Numbered from the stretch's first letter, positions 35,008-46,527 are shown. The stretch is DNA of 64,000 nt from Paracoccaceae bacterium (GCA_022843025.1 JALHOL010000002.1:462394-526393), one strand, 5' to 3'. Notes: a model not told the origin generated them from the letters alone. A program made the numbers and translations.

Positions 35008-36055
35008 CGGATACTCCTGTCGTGGGCGGGCCTACGCGGACCACCAGCTTGCCAAAATTCTCACCACGCAGCAGGCCGATGAAGGCGCGCGGTGCCTGTT
35101 CCAGCCCATCCACGATATCCTCGCGGTACTGAATGTCGCCCGCCGCCAGCCAACCCGCCATGGCCGTTGCAAAGGTCGGGTACAGGGCGGCAAAGTCCTG
35201 AAAGATGATAAAACCGCGCAGGGTGATCCGCTTGCGCAACACCTGCCCCATCAGCATGGAAAGGCGATCCGGCCCATCCGGCGCAGCGGTCGCGTTGTAT
35301 TGTGAGATCAGCCCGCAGACCGGCACCCGCGCCCCGGGGTTCAAAAGCGGCAGGACGGCATCGAACACCGCACCCCCCACATTCTCGAAATAGACGTCAA
35401 TGCCCTTGGGAGCCGCCGCCTTCAGCTTGTCGGCAAAATCTGCCGCCTTGTGGTCGATACAGGCGTCAAACCCCAGCGTTGCCACCGCATGGGCGCATTT
35501 GTCAGGCCCGCCCGCGATTCCCACCACATGGCACCCCATCAGGCGCGCGATCTGCCCCACTGTCGCACCGACCGCGCCGGTCGCGGCGGCAACGCAGACC
35601 GTCTCACCCGCCTTGGGCTGGCCGATCTGCGTCAAACCCGCCCACGCCGTGAACCCCGGCATCCCCATGATGCCCAACGCCCAGGACGGGTGGTCCGGTT
35701 TCGGGCCAAGCGGCGTAACCCCCACACCGTCAGACAGCGCATAATCCTGCCAGCCATTGTAGGACAGCACCCAGTCGCCGGGTTCAAAGCCGACCAGCTG
35801 CGACGCGGCCACCTGCGCCACCGTCCCGCCTTCCATCACGGCCCCCACCGCCACAGGCGCGGCGTAAGAGGGCGCATCGCTCATCCGTCCGCGCATATAG
35901 GGATCAAGCGATAGATATTCCGTGCGCAGCAGCATCTGGCCCGGTCCCGGCACCGGCACCGGCCCCGTCTCAAGGCGCAGGGTGGCCGGCGTCGGTTCAC
36001 CCTTTGGGCGCTCGGCAAGGACAAATCTTCGATTGACGGTGTCAGTCTGGGGCAT
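34988..36055 (-). CDS. NADP-dependent oxidoreductase (CurA-like, leukotriene B4 dehydrogenase family)
   Basis: 355 residues. MDR fold without zinc ligands: EYLSLDPYMRGRM, IMGMPGFTAWAGL, the NADP loop AAATGAVGATVGQIARLMGCHVVGIAGG (about 155-180), YFENVGGAVFDAVLPLL and GFIIFQDF. It reduces alpha,beta-unsaturated carbonyl compounds in the cytoplasm. DUF3775 follows with a 20-base overlap. Confidence 0.88.
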   Translation of the reverse strand: MPQTDTVNRRFVLAERPKGEPTPATLRLETGPVPVPGPGQMLLRTEYLSLDPYMRGRMSDAPSYAAPVAVGAVMEGGTVAQVAASQLVGFEPGDWVLSYNGWQDYALSDGVGVTPLGPKPDHPSWALGIMGMPGFTAWAGLTQIGQPKAGETVCVAAATGAVGATVGQIARLMGCHVVGIAGGPDKCAHAVATLGFDACIDHKAADFADKLKAAAPKGIDVYFENVGGAVFDAVLPLLNPGARVPVCGLISQYNATAAPDGPDRLSMLMGQVLRKRITLRGFIIFQDFAALYPTFATAMAGWLAAGDIQYREDIVDGLEQAPRAFIGLLRGENFGKLVVRVGPPTTGVSDARTSL

Positions 36056-36523
36056 GGGGCGCTTTCCGGGAAATGAGGGTGTAAGATGATGCAGGCTCGC
36101 AGATCACGACGGCCATGCAATCACCGCTTTGCGTCGCCCTGATCACAAGCCGCCCCAGCACAAGGATCGACGTGCCCCCCTGCGCTGCATGGTCGCTAGC
36201 ACCGGCATGGCCCTTGGCGGCAAGGACGGGACCAGCGGGAAAGGGAAGATCGGTAATCGACCGTCCGACATGAAGCACACTCCCCCCGGTCTGGCAGGGG
36301 CCAAATGCCCCACATCCCCTGACCCTACCGCCGACAAGGCCATGTCGCGCTGCCACAGATCAGCAACATCCCCCGGCAAACGAAGGTCACTCAGAAGAAC
36401 GCGCGCTCGCATCGTGCAACGGGCCAGCCAATCCCCCCATCACTGATGCAGGTCAAAGCAAGGGTCACCCGGGCCATGCGATGATGTCCGGCGCGTTCTC
36501 TGCGCCCCTTGCCGAAAGCACCC
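36056..36523. other. 468-base gap without a convincing gene
   Basis: Short open frames on both strands have no conserved motif, no start-region support and unusual composition. It probably holds divergent promoters for the CurA-like reductase and the P-type ATPase, which I cannot place. No repeats of note. Confidence 0.4.
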
Positions 36524-39097
36524 ATGGCCCAAACCGCCCCCACAATCCCTGTCGGCCTGACCCAGACCGAAGCCACCGCCCGGCTTGCGTCCGAGGGTCC
36601 GAACGAACTGCCAAAGGCGAAACGACGCTCGCCCCTGCGGATCATTGCGGACGTGCTGCGCGAACCGATGCTGGCCCTCCTCGTGGCCGGGGGCATCGTC
36701 TACCTGCTTCTGGGCAACCGCGAAGAGGCGCTGATCCTTCTGGCTTTTGCCTGCCTGTCGGTCGGCATCACCGTGGTGCAAGAAGCGCGGACCGAACACG
36801 TTCTCGAAGCCCTGCGCGATCTGACCAGCCCGCGCGCGCTGGTCATCCGCGACGGCACGCGCCAGCGCATCGCTGGCCGCGATGTGGCACGCGGCGATGT
36901 GATCATGCTGGCCGAAGGCGACCGGGTTCCCGCCGATGCCGCCCTCATCGCGGCGCTGGACCTGTCGGCCGATGAATCCCTTCTGACAGGCGAAGCCGTT
37001 CCGGTGCGAAAGCGCGCTGGCGCAGCGACAGAGGGCAGACCGGGGGGCGAAGATCAGCCGATGGTCTATTCCGGCAGCCTGATCGTGCGGGGCACGGGCA
37101 TGGCTTGCATCACCGCCACCGGCAAAGCCAGCGAGATCGGCCGGATCGGCACTTCGCTGGGCCAGCTTCAGACCGAAACCCCCCACCTGCAACGCCAGAT
37201 GCGCAAGCTGGTCATCATCTTTGCCGCCGTGGGTTTGGCCGTCAGCGTGGCGGTGGTGGTGCTCTACGGCGTCCTGCGGGGCGGCTGGCTGGATGGCGTG
37301 CTGGCAGGGATCGCTGTCGGCATGTCCATGCTGCCCGAGGAATTTCCAATGGTGCTGGCGGTCTTCATGGCGATGGGGGCATGGCGGATATCCAAGGTGC
37401 GGGTGCTCACGCGCCGCGCATCGGCCATTGAAACGCTGGGCGCGGCCTCTGTCCTGTGCACCGACAAGACCGGAACCCTGACGGAAAACCGCATGACCAT
37501 TGCCGAACTGCGCCTGCCCGATGGCACGGCGGCCAAGGCAGGCACGGCCCTGCCCGACACCTTTCGCGAACTGGCAGCGGCAGGGGTGATGGCGTCGGCC
37601 CCCGAACCCTTCGACCCGATGGAAAAGGCCTTTCACGCGCTGGCCAAGGCCGACCTGCGCGATGGCGAAACCCTTCCCGGTGCGGGGCGGCATCTGGTCC
37701 GCAGCTATCCCCTCTCGCCCGCCCTGCTGGCCATGTCGCAGGCATGGGCGGCAGGCGCAGGCTGGCAAGTCGCCGCCAAGGGCGCACCCGAGGCGATGGC
37801 CCTCCTCTGCCGCCTTGACGATGCGGCGCGCGCCACACTGACGGCACAGGTCGACCAGATGGCCAGCGCAGGCCTGCGCGTGCTGGGTGTTGCCGAGGCC
37901 GCACATCAGGGCAGCCTGCCCGATGATCCCCGCGATTTCCGTTTTCGCTTCCTTGGCCTTGTGGGCCTGGCCGATCCCCTGCGCGCCTCGGTCCCCGATG
38001 CCGTGGCCCAGTGCCGCAGCGCCGGGATCCGGGTCATCATGATCACCGGCGACTATCCCACCACGGCACAGGCCATCGCGGCCCAGGCGGGGTTGCAGGG
38101 GGACAGGGTCGTCACCGGCCCGGACCTTGCCGCCATGTCGGATGCCGAACTGGCAACCGCGGTCAAGGACGTGACGATCTTCGCCCGCATCATGCCGGAA
38201 CAGAAACTGCGCATCGTCGCCGCGTTGAAATCCGCCGGTGCGGTGGTCGCGATGACAGGGGACGGTGTGAATGACGCGCCCTCGCTCAAATCGGCCCATA
38301 TCGGCATCGCCATGGGCGGGCGCGGCACCGATGTCGCGCGCGAGGCCTCCAGCATCGTCCTGCTCGACGATGATTTCGGCTCCATCGTCACCACGGTCCG
38401 CCTTGGCCGCCGCATCTATGACAACCTGCGCAAAGCGATGAGCTTCATCCTCGCCGTCCACGTCCCCATCGCCGGGTTGGCGCTGATGCCCCTCCTTTTC
38501 GGCATGCCGATCCTGTTCGGCCCCATGCACATCGCCTTTCTGGAAATGGTCATCGACCCGGTCTGCTCTCTCGTCTTCGAAGCCGAATCTGAAGAAGATG
38601 GCATCATGTCCCGCCCCCCGCGCCCACCGGCCGAGCCGCTCTTTTCCGGCCCCACGGTCTTGTGGAGCTTGGTGCAAGGCGTGTTGGTGCTGGCCGTTAC
38701 GGCAACGATCTTTGCCCTCGCGCCGGGCTATGGGCTGACAGCCGATCAGGTGCGCGGCATGACCTTCGCTGCCCTCGTCTTCGCCATCGTGGCGCTCATT
38801 CTGGTGGACAGGTCGCGTTCATCCTCCATCTTCACGGCGATCACCCGCCCGAACCGGGCGCTGGCCGTGGTGCTGCCCATCGTGGCCGCCCTGCTTGCCG
38901 TCACCCTGTTCTGGCCCCCCGCGCGCGACCTTTTCGGATTTGCCGCCCTCGATCCGGCCCATCTTGCCGTGCCGCCGCTCGCAGGCCTGTCCGTCCTTCT
39001 TGCGCTGGAACTGCTCAAACCGATCTGGCGCTGGGCGGTGGCGCGAAACAAATCCGCGGCCCTCGCACTGACGACCGAAATACGCGCGGTCCACTGA
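36524..39097 (+). CDS. cation-translocating P-type ATPase (P2-like)
   Basis: 857 residues from ATG 36524; a TTG at 36509 is the earlier in-frame option. An N-terminal cation_ATPase_N region is followed by MGMLPEEFPMVLAVFMAMGAW in membrane helix 4 and the phosphorylated Asp in CTDKTGTLTEN (Asp about 314). TGES-like SLLTGEAVPV, MITGDYP and MTGDGVNDAPSLK complete the cycle motifs, and six C-terminal helices follow. PEEFP differs from the PEGLP of Ca2+ pumps, so the ion (Ca2+, Mn2+ or other) is open. Three small envelope genes follow. Confidence 0.92.
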   Translation: MAQTAPTIPVGLTQTEATARLASEGPNELPKAKRRSPLRIIADVLREPMLALLVAGGIVYLLLGNREEALILLAFACLSVGITVVQEARTEHVLEALRDLTSPRALVIRDGTRQRIAGRDVARGDVIMLAEGDRVPADAALIAALDLSADESLLTGEAVPVRKRAGAATEGRPGGEDQPMVYSGSLIVRGTGMACITATGKASEIGRIGTSLGQLQTETPHLQRQMRKLVIIFAAVGLAVSVAVVVLYGVLRGGWLDGVLAGIAVGMSMLPEEFPMVLAVFMAMGAWRISKVRVLTRRASAIETLGAASVLCTDKTGTLTENRMTIAELRLPDGTAAKAGTALPDTFRELAAAGVMASAPEPFDPMEKAFHALAKADLRDGETLPGAGRHLVRSYPLSPALLAMSQAWAAGAGWQVAAKGAPEAMALLCRLDDAARATLTAQVDQMASAGLRVLGVAEAAHQGSLPDDPRDFRFRFLGLVGLADPLRASVPDAVAQCRSAGIRVIMITGDYPTTAQAIAAQAGLQGDRVVTGPDLAAMSDAELATAVKDVTIFARIMPEQKLRIVAALKSAGAVVAMTGDGVNDAPSLKSAHIGIAMGGRGTDVAREASSIVLLDDDFGSIVTTVRLGRRIYDNLRKAMSFILAVHVPIAGLALMPLLFGMPILFGPMHIAFLEMVIDPVCSLVFEAESEEDGIMSRPPRPPAEPLFSGPTVLWSLVQGVLVLAVTATIFALAPGYGLTADQVRGMTFAALVFAIVALILVDRSRSSSIFTAITRPNRALAVVLPIVAALLAVTLFWPPARDLFGFAALDPAHLAVPPLAGLSVLLALELLKPIWRWAVARNKSAALALTTEIRAVH

Positions 39098-39225
39098 TCT
39101 GGGGCAGCACACCCGTCCCCACAGCAGCGCATCGTGTTTCAGGTTCGCCAAGGGCCACCCGGCCCGGGCGCGATCCGCGCCAAGCCGTCATGGCCACCCA
39201 AACCCTTTTCAGAAATGAGCGCACC

Positions 39226-39438
39226 ATGCCGATACGGTCCGTCCTGCTGTTTTCCACCATCTGCCTTTCCTTGTCCGGCTGCCTCGCCAGCGACGCCGAA
39301 CGCGGCCTTGCCGGGGCCGCTGGTGGTGCGGTGATCGGTGGCGTTACAGGCGGAAGTCCGTTGACCGGCGCCGTGGTCGGCGGTGCAGCCGGATATTTCT
39401 GCCGTGATCTCAACGTCCCGGGCTGCCGCAACAACTGA
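39226..39438 (+). CDS. small glycine-zipper lipoprotein
   Basis: 70 residues from ATG 39226; ATG 39190 is possible. The signal peptide ends in LSLSGC (lipobox). The mature part is Gly/Ala-rich (GLAGAAGGAVIGGVTGG), then VVGGAAGYFC and CRNN with two Cys. This is the OsmB/YmgG-like glycine-zipper type, expected in the envelope. It lies 128 bases after the P-ATPase. Confidence 0.75.
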   Translation: MPIRSVLLFSTICLSLSGCLASDAERGLAGAAGGAVIGGVTGGSPLTGAVVGGAAGYFCRDLNVPGCRNN

Positions 39439-39467
39439 TCCCACCCCTGACCCGAAAGGATGCCGCC

Positions 39468-39863
39468 ATGAAGGGCTATCTCGCCGATATCGAAACGCTG
39501 ACCGAAAAGAACACCGCCTTCCGGCAGGTGCTTTATACCGGGCACAACCTGCAACTGGTGCTGATGGCACTGACCCCCGGTCAGGACATCGGCATGGAAA
39601 CCCATGCAACGCATGACCAGTTCTTCCGCATCGAAAAAGGCCATGGCGAGGTCGTGATCGACGGGCTTCGCCACAAGATCAAGGGGGGCGATGGCCTGAT
39701 CGTCCCCGCAGGAGCCAAGCACAATCTGATCAACACCGGCGACAAGCCGCTGCGGCTCTACACGATCTACGGCCCGCCCAACCATGTCGACAAACTGGTC
39801 GAAAAAACCAAGTCCGAGGCTGAAACCTCAAGCGAAGTCTTCGACGGCGTCACCAGCGAATAG
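39468..39863 (+). CDS. cupin-domain protein
   Basis: 131 residues. Cupin motif 1 is METHATHDQFFRIEKGHGEV and motif 2 is KGGDGLIVPAGAKHNLINTG, with two to three His and one Glu as metal ligands. AAAGGATGCCGCC precedes the ATG, nearly identical to the ribosome site of the next gene. Function unknown; small single-cupin proteins often sense or bind small molecules. Confidence 0.87.
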   Translation: MKGYLADIETLTEKNTAFRQVLYTGHNLQLVLMALTPGQDIGMETHATHDQFFRIEKGHGEVVIDGLRHKIKGGDGLIVPAGAKHNLINTGDKPLRLYTIYGPPNHVDKLVEKTKSEAETSSEVFDGVTSE

Positions 39864-39903
39864 CACCCCTGCCGCTTTCCCCACAATCCAAGGATGCCCC
39901 CCG

Positions 39904-41034
39904 ATGCTGCGCTACATTATCCTGGCCTGCGGGCTGCTGGCCCTCCCTGCCGCTGCGGAAACCAGCAGCCTCATCATCGCGCAAGACAGGTATCTCGCCG
40001 GCGCATCGGTCGCTTTCGACGGGCCGGCCGTGACCGACCTTTTCATGGCAGGCAACGCGGTTTCGGTTTCCGCGCCCGTGGGTGGGTCAGCCCATCTGGC
40101 GGGGCGGCGGGTGGCGGTGGCCGCGCCCGTGGCCGGTGATCTTTTCGCGGCGGGCTACAGCGTCACGGTGACGGCCGCGATCGGCGGTGACGCCTCGGTC
40201 ACGGGGTATGAACTGCGACTGCCCGCCGTTTCGGGCAATCTTCGGGCTGCGGGGGCCGAGGTCACGATAGATGCGGTCGGCGGTTATGCGCTTGTGACTG
40301 CGGGCGACATCACCCTGCAAGGCGGCATCGCAGGCGATGCGGTGCTGGTGGGCGAGACCATCACCTTCGGCCCCGAAGCACGGGTTGGCGGCGCTTTGAC
40401 GATCTATGCAGAAGATCCCGCCAGCATCATCGTGCCCGAAACGGTTGCCCCGGCGAACCGCGTCAAGATCGAACAGACCACGCAATATGACGAAAGCGAA
40501 TGGTCGGACCGGATGCCGATGCAGGTTCCGCTCTGGCGGATCGTCACAGGTTTTCTGACGGGCGTCCTGATCTCAGGCCTGATTGCCGCCATGGTCATCG
40601 CGATTGCCCCGCAGGCAGTGCAGAACTGGCGGACGCTGGCGCTGGCCCATCCGGGCCGGGCGATCTGGTCAGGGTTTCTGGTCACCTCGGCACTGGCGGG
40701 ATCGGGGTTCGTCCTGATGCTGACGCTGGTGGGCATCTTCCTACTGCCGGTCATGCTGATCGTCACCATGCTGGCGATCTTTGCGGGCTATGCGCTGGGC
40801 TCTTACGTACTGGGCGTGGGGCTGTGGTTGGGCATCGGGCGCCCCATGCCCGATAGCCTTTTGGCCAAGTTCGCGCTCGCCTGCCTCGGGGCCTTTCTCG
40901 CGGGTCTCGCATGGCTGGTGCCGGTGGCGGGGTGGTTCTTCGTGCTGGGCCTCACGATGCTGGGCATCGGCACGCTTGCGGCCTTCCTCCTGCCCGGCGG
41001 CTGGCTGCTCCGGCGCGACACGGCGCAGCCCTGA
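39904..41034 (+). CDS. bactofilin-like beta-helix protein with membrane domain
   Basis: 376 residues from ATG 39904 with AAGGATGCC upstream. A signal peptide (1-20) is followed by a repetitive polymer-forming region (about 35-180) with recurring APVGGSAHLAG, APVAGDLFAAG, AAIGGDASVTG. The C-terminal half (about 225-370) has five to six hydrophobic helices. The mix resembles bactofilin/CcmA-like barrels anchored to the inner membrane. It ends the P-ATPase gene series. Confidence 0.75.
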   Translation: MLRYIILACGLLALPAAAETSSLIIAQDRYLAGASVAFDGPAVTDLFMAGNAVSVSAPVGGSAHLAGRRVAVAAPVAGDLFAAGYSVTVTAAIGGDASVTGYELRLPAVSGNLRAAGAEVTIDAVGGYALVTAGDITLQGGIAGDAVLVGETITFGPEARVGGALTIYAEDPASIIVPETVAPANRVKIEQTTQYDESEWSDRMPMQVPLWRIVTGFLTGVLISGLIAAMVIAIAPQAVQNWRTLALAHPGRAIWSGFLVTSALAGSGFVLMLTLVGIFLLPVMLIVTMLAIFAGYALGSYVLGVGLWLGIGRPMPDSLLAKFALACLGAFLAGLAWLVPVAGWFFVLGLTMLGIGTLAAFLLPGGWLLRRDTAQP

Positions 41035-41185
41035 TCCGCCGCGCCCCTCCCCGCCGATCCGGCCAAACCCACCGTACCTGCCGCAGCCGTCGTCCGATAC
41101 CGCCGTCTGGCGCGCCACCGACGCGCCTGAACACCCAACCTGACGCACCAGAAAGCACGGCGCACGGCTTTGACCTGAATGGATA

Positions 41186-41262
41186 TGGCGATCCCGGGAG
41201 GACTCGAACCCCCGACCCGCCGCTTAGAAGGCGGCTGCTCTATCCAGCTGAGCTACGGGACC
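41186..41262 (-). tRNA. tRNA-Arg (anticodon TCT)
   Basis: 77 bases on the minus strand. The acceptor GGTCCCG pairs with CGGGATC (one wobble); D-arm GCTCAGCTGGATAGAGC, anticodon loop CTTCTAA between GCCGC/GCGGC, T-arm GGGGGTTCGAGTCCTCC, and an encoded CCA end. The anticodon TCT reads AGA/AGG arginine codons, rare in a GC-rich genome. Confidence 0.97.
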
Positions 41263-41304
41263 ATGGCCCCCTTTTGGCCGACCGCGCGCGTTCAGGCAAG
41301 ACCT

Positions 41305-41766
41305 TCAAAGCGTGAGCGTCAGGAACACCGAATTGGGATCGTCCCAATAGCCCTCGAACGGCGGGCAGTCCACGAACCCCGCCTTGGCATAAAGCGCCCG
41401 CGCGGCCACAAAGGTGGGCTGCACCCCGGTCTCAAGGCTCAGCCGCCGATAGCCCATCACCCGCGCCTCGGCGATCAGGTGGTCCAGCATCCGGCGCGAC
41501 AGGCCCCGTCCCCGCACCTCGGTCAGCACATGCATCGATTTGATTTCGGCATGGGTATCGTCGATCCGCTTGAACGCGCCCATGCCCACCGGCATCCCCA
41601 CATCGCGCATCACAAAGAACCGCACCGCCGGGATGGCCAGTTCCGACGCATCCATCATGTGAATCGATTCCGGCGGCGTATCGGCATGCATATCCGCCGT
41701 ATGCCGTTCAAACAGCAGCCGCAGGTCGGAACCGACCGGGCTTTCCTCGGTGATCGTCACATCCAT
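41305..41766 (-). CDS. GNAT-family N-acetyltransferase
   Basis: 153 residues from ATG 41766 (GAGGG upstream); ATG 41826 overlaps the neighbouring gene. Motif A reads MHVLTEVRGRGLSRRMLDHLI, then LSLETG and ARALYAKAGFVDCPPF, like PA4866/YhhY-type acetyltransferases. It starts 13 bases after the NDUFS4-like stop on the same strand, so it is probably co-transcribed. Confidence 0.86.
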   Translation of the reverse strand: MDVTITEESPVGSDLRLLFERHTADMHADTPPESIHMMDASELAIPAVRFFVMRDVGMPVGMGAFKRIDDTHAEIKSMHVLTEVRGRGLSRRMLDHLIAEARVMGYRRLSLETGVQPTFVAARALYAKAGFVDCPPFEGYWDDPNSVFLTLTL

Positions 41767-41779
41767 CACGGCGCGGCCC

Positions 41780-42091
41780 TCAATGGGTCCAGGCGCCGCG
41801 CCGATCCGTCGCGAAATTCTCGCCATAGCCGCGCGGGCGGATCACCGGCTTGCGCGCCTTGGGCTCTGTCACTTCGACCTCGATCCCCTTTTCGGCGGCA
41901 TAGGCCAGCGCCGCCTCGCGCGTATCAAAGCGCAGCTTCACCTGCGCCTGCGTGTCACCCGACGATGTCCAGCCCATCAGAGGGTCCACTTCCCGCGCTG
42001 CGGCGGGCGCGAATTCCAGCACCCATCCCTTTGCCTTGGCCGTGCCGGATTGCATGGCGGTTCGGGCAGGCTGATAGATACGGGCGCGCAT
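41780..42091 (-). CDS. NADH dehydrogenase accessory subunit, NDUFS4-like (ETC complex I subunit)
   Basis: 103 residues from ATG 42091 with a perfect AGGAGG six bases upstream. [16 protein letters not shown] and [34 protein letters not shown], and [17 protein letters not shown] define the NDUFS4/18-kDa family. This subunit of respiratory complex I occurs in mitochondria and alphaproteobacteria. The nuo operon is not in the window, so it is encoded apart. Confidence 0.92.
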   Translation of the reverse strand: MRARIYQPARTAMQSGTAKAKGWVLEFAPAAAREVDPLMGWTSSGDTQAQVKLRFDTREAALAYAAEKGIEVEVTEPKARKPVIRPRGYGENFATDRRGAWTH

Positions 42092-42434
42092 GGGATACCT
42101 CCTGATCGTGCAGGGGTGTTGTGGCGAAATTGGCCGCCGGACGCAAGCACCAGCATGTCTCACCTTGCTTCAGAAACTGCCGATCGGCCACGGGGAGTGT
42201 GGGTGGGGTGTGTGGTGCGACCGATCGGCAGCCTTGCTGCTTGCCCCTTCACCATCCCCCATTCCTGAACGCTTTGCAACCCAAGGATGCGCCCGTCGAC
42301 GAAAAACCCCATAAAATTGATCCAACCTTCTTCACGCTTGCGAAACTTTTCGCAAGTCCGCCCCAACCGCGCTTGCAGGGGAACAAAAACGGATCAAATC
42401 TCTCCAACTGGCCCGAATCCCCGGAGGGAATCAG
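42092..42434. promoter_or_regulatory. 343-base uvrB upstream region with a 20-base palindrome
   Basis: No gene is visible. It contains a near-perfect palindrome CTTGCGAAACTTTTCGCAAG at 42337-42356 (9-bp arms, two-base centre) and, nearer the gene, GAAC-N7-GATC at 42381-42395, close to the alphaproteobacterial LexA boxes GAAC-N7-GAAC and GTTC-N7-GATC. DNA-damage control of uvrB would make sense but the match is imperfect. Confidence 0.4.
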
Positions 42435-44608
<2,174 letters not shown>

Positions 44609-44612
<4 letters not shown>

Positions 44613-45235
44613 TGCACGGCGGCGGCGGGCCAATCCAGCAGCGCCGCCCCGCCTTCCACCCGCCCCCGCACCATCATCTCTGGCCGGATCACCTCGGGGA
44701 AACGCGATACCCAATCGCGATAGCGGTCATTGCTGACAATGCCCGACTCCAGCTTTGCCGCGTCATCCAGCAGCAGCGGATCGGCAGGCGAACCCTTGGG
44801 CGCAACACGCACCTGCTTGGCCGAAAGACCGATCGCCCGCGACAGATCGCGCGGGTTCATATACCGATCCGCCAGCTTGTAACCCGCATTGGCATCGAAC
44901 CACACCAGCGGCGTCAGCCCCGCCCGGCGCACCTCGCCCACCACCGCCGTGACAGAAGACAGCGACGGCGTCTCATCCTCCCAGAACATCACATTCGATC
45001 CGTCGATCACCACCCAGCGCCGCTCTTGCACCGGGCGCGGCGGACGGCGGCGACGGCGGCGGCGGCGAAACTTCGGCAGACGCGCGGCAAAGGCCGCCCG
45101 CATCCAGATCATCAGCGCCGCCAGCGCCGTGACCGACGACAGCAGGAACAGCGGCCCGGCAGGCTCGTCCGCGCGCGGCATGCAATAGATCATGGCCGCA
45201 AAACATAGAAAGAGAAGGCGCGACGGCGTTTGCAT
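44609..45235 (-). CDS. membrane-anchored NYN (Zc3h12a-like) ribonuclease
   Basis: 208 residues from ATG 45235; the frame to 45448 is not supported. Two membrane segments (about 6-20 and 30-48) lead to an Arg-run (about 55-65) and a PIN/NYN domain: [15 protein letters not shown] (catalytic Asp about 76), [34 protein letters not shown]. It is predicted to be an inner-membrane RNase facing the cytoplasm. It converges on uvrB, overlapping stops. Confidence 0.8.
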
Positions 45236-45465
45236 GGCACTCTGGCGAAAAAGGGACTGTTGCCAGACTCGCCGCCAAACAAGGCAACAGCATGGCAAGC
45301 CGGGCAAGTGCGGCGGATTTCGCCCGGAATTGTTTCCTTTTTCCCGAAGAATCGCCCCACCACCGCGACGCCGCGCCGCCCCCGCCCCGCCACAAAAGCC
45401 GCAACGCCACCCTTTGCCGAATCCCCGCGCTGTCGCATAAGGGGGCACCCGATCACGAGGCGCGC

Positions 45466-45657
45466 ATGAAAACCTTTCTCGACCCGAACCACCCGATGTT
45501 CCGCCGCGCCTGGGTGCGCTGGGCCACCGCGCTCGCGCCCCTTGGTTGGGCCGGGTTCGAACTGATGCTGGGCAACCCGATGTGGGCCATTCTGTTCGGC
45601 GCAGCAGGGGCTTACGCGGGTTGGGTGCTCATCGTGAAAGGCCCAGATCAGCCCTGA
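45466..45657 (+). CDS. small two-helix membrane protein
   Basis: 63 residues from ATG 45466 (upstream GAGGCGCGC; the frame to 45292 is unsupported). MKTFLDPNHPMFRRAWVRW is followed by two hydrophobic helices (about 20-36 and 40-57). The start is conserved in Rhodobacterales small proteins of unknown function. Its end overlaps the ParA gene's end by ten bases. Confidence 0.7.
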   Translation: MKTFLDPNHPMFRRAWVRWATALAPLGWAGFELMLGNPMWAILFGAAGAYAGWVLIVKGPDQP

Positions 45658-46274
45658 AGGCTGGCCAGAACCTCATCCGCCAACGCCGCCACCTCGGCCC
45701 GCGCGGGGCTGCGCGCTGCCTCCATCGCGGCCAGCCCGACGCCCAGCGTTTCGGCATAAACCACGCGGTTGCCCAACCGCGCCACGGCAACTTTCGCTTT
45801 ATCTCCAGCAGCTTGCGCCACCTCATCGGCCAGCCGCGTGCCCGCCTTCCAGCGGTTCAGCACCACCAACGCCGCCCGCCCCTCGCGCGCGATCAGGTCC
45901 AGCACGCCATCCACCGCCCAGAGATCGACATGCGAAGACGCCACCGGAATCAGCACCAGATCGGCCTCGCGCAGCGCGGGGCGCAGGTCGGCATCCACCT
46001 TGGGCGGCGTGTCGACGATCACGATGTCATTGGTTTTCCTCAGCTTTTCGCACTCATAGGAAACGCCCCAGGCAGAAGCGGTGGAAAACTCCATCCCCTC
46101 TACCCCCACCCCATCCCGGCGGGCCAGAAACCAGCGGCCAAGGCTGCCCTGCGGATCGGTATCAAGGATTGCAACCCTCTGACCACGCTTGAGAAATTCA
46201 ACAGCCAGATTGACGGCAAGGGTGGTTTTCCCCGACCCGCCCTTCTGCTGCGCGACGGTGATGACATGGCCCAT
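45648..46274 (-). CDS. orphan ParA-family ATPase
   Basis: 208 residues. Deviant Walker A QQKGGSGKTTLAVNLA (about 9-18), switch I/II DTDPQGSLGRW and VIVDTPPKVDADL, typical of ParA/Soj. There is no ParB or parS partner and no replication gene, so a plasmid origin is unlikely; similar orphans place large complexes or act on MipZ-like tasks. A palindrome 34 bases upstream may mediate autoregulation. Confidence 0.88.
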   Translation of the reverse strand: MGHVITVAQQKGGSGKTTLAVNLAVEFLKRGQRVAILDTDPQGSLGRWFLARRDGVGVEGMEFSTASAWGVSYECEKLRKTNDIVIVDTPPKVDADLRPALREADLVLIPVASSHVDLWAVDGVLDLIAREGRAALVVLNRWKAGTRLADEVAQAAGDKAKVAVARLGNRVVYAETLGVGLAAMEAARSPARAEVAALADEVLASLQG

Positions 46275-46307
46275 ATGGCGCTCCCCAAGGTCGCCTCAGA
46301 CGACAAT

Positions 46308-46334
46308 TGCTGCATTGCAGCATGATTGCTGCAT
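46308..46334. promoter_or_regulatory. palindromic site upstream of the parA gene
   Basis: TGCTGCATTGCAGCA (46308-46322) is a perfect 15-base palindrome, followed by a third half-site ATTGCTGCAT at 46325-46334. It lies 34 bases before the parA start codon. Confidence 0.4.
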
Positions 46335-46527
46335 CGCGTCAATGTGGCCAAATCACCCGTTCAGCACCCGGTGCAGATGGCGGTGCAGACGGGCGTATGC
46401 ACGCAGCGCACCCCGGTGCAGGGCGCCGTTAACAAAACCCCCACCTTTCGCAAAAAATCCCCGTCGCAGGGGAACCACCGCCGCAACGCTGGCGTTAGCC
46501 ATTGGTTTACACATGAAAGATGACCCA

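Noticed and set aside
36056..36523. Small gene in the CurA-ATPase gap
   Set aside because: Short frames on both strands have no recognisable motif, start site or composition support.
36440..38677. 745-codon open frame antisense to the P-type ATPase
   Set aside because: Shadow of the ATPase; the His/Gly-rich translation has no domain.
45648..46274. ParA as a plasmid partition module
   Set aside because: No ParB, no parS-like cluster and no replication gene; surrounded by chromosomal housekeeping genes.
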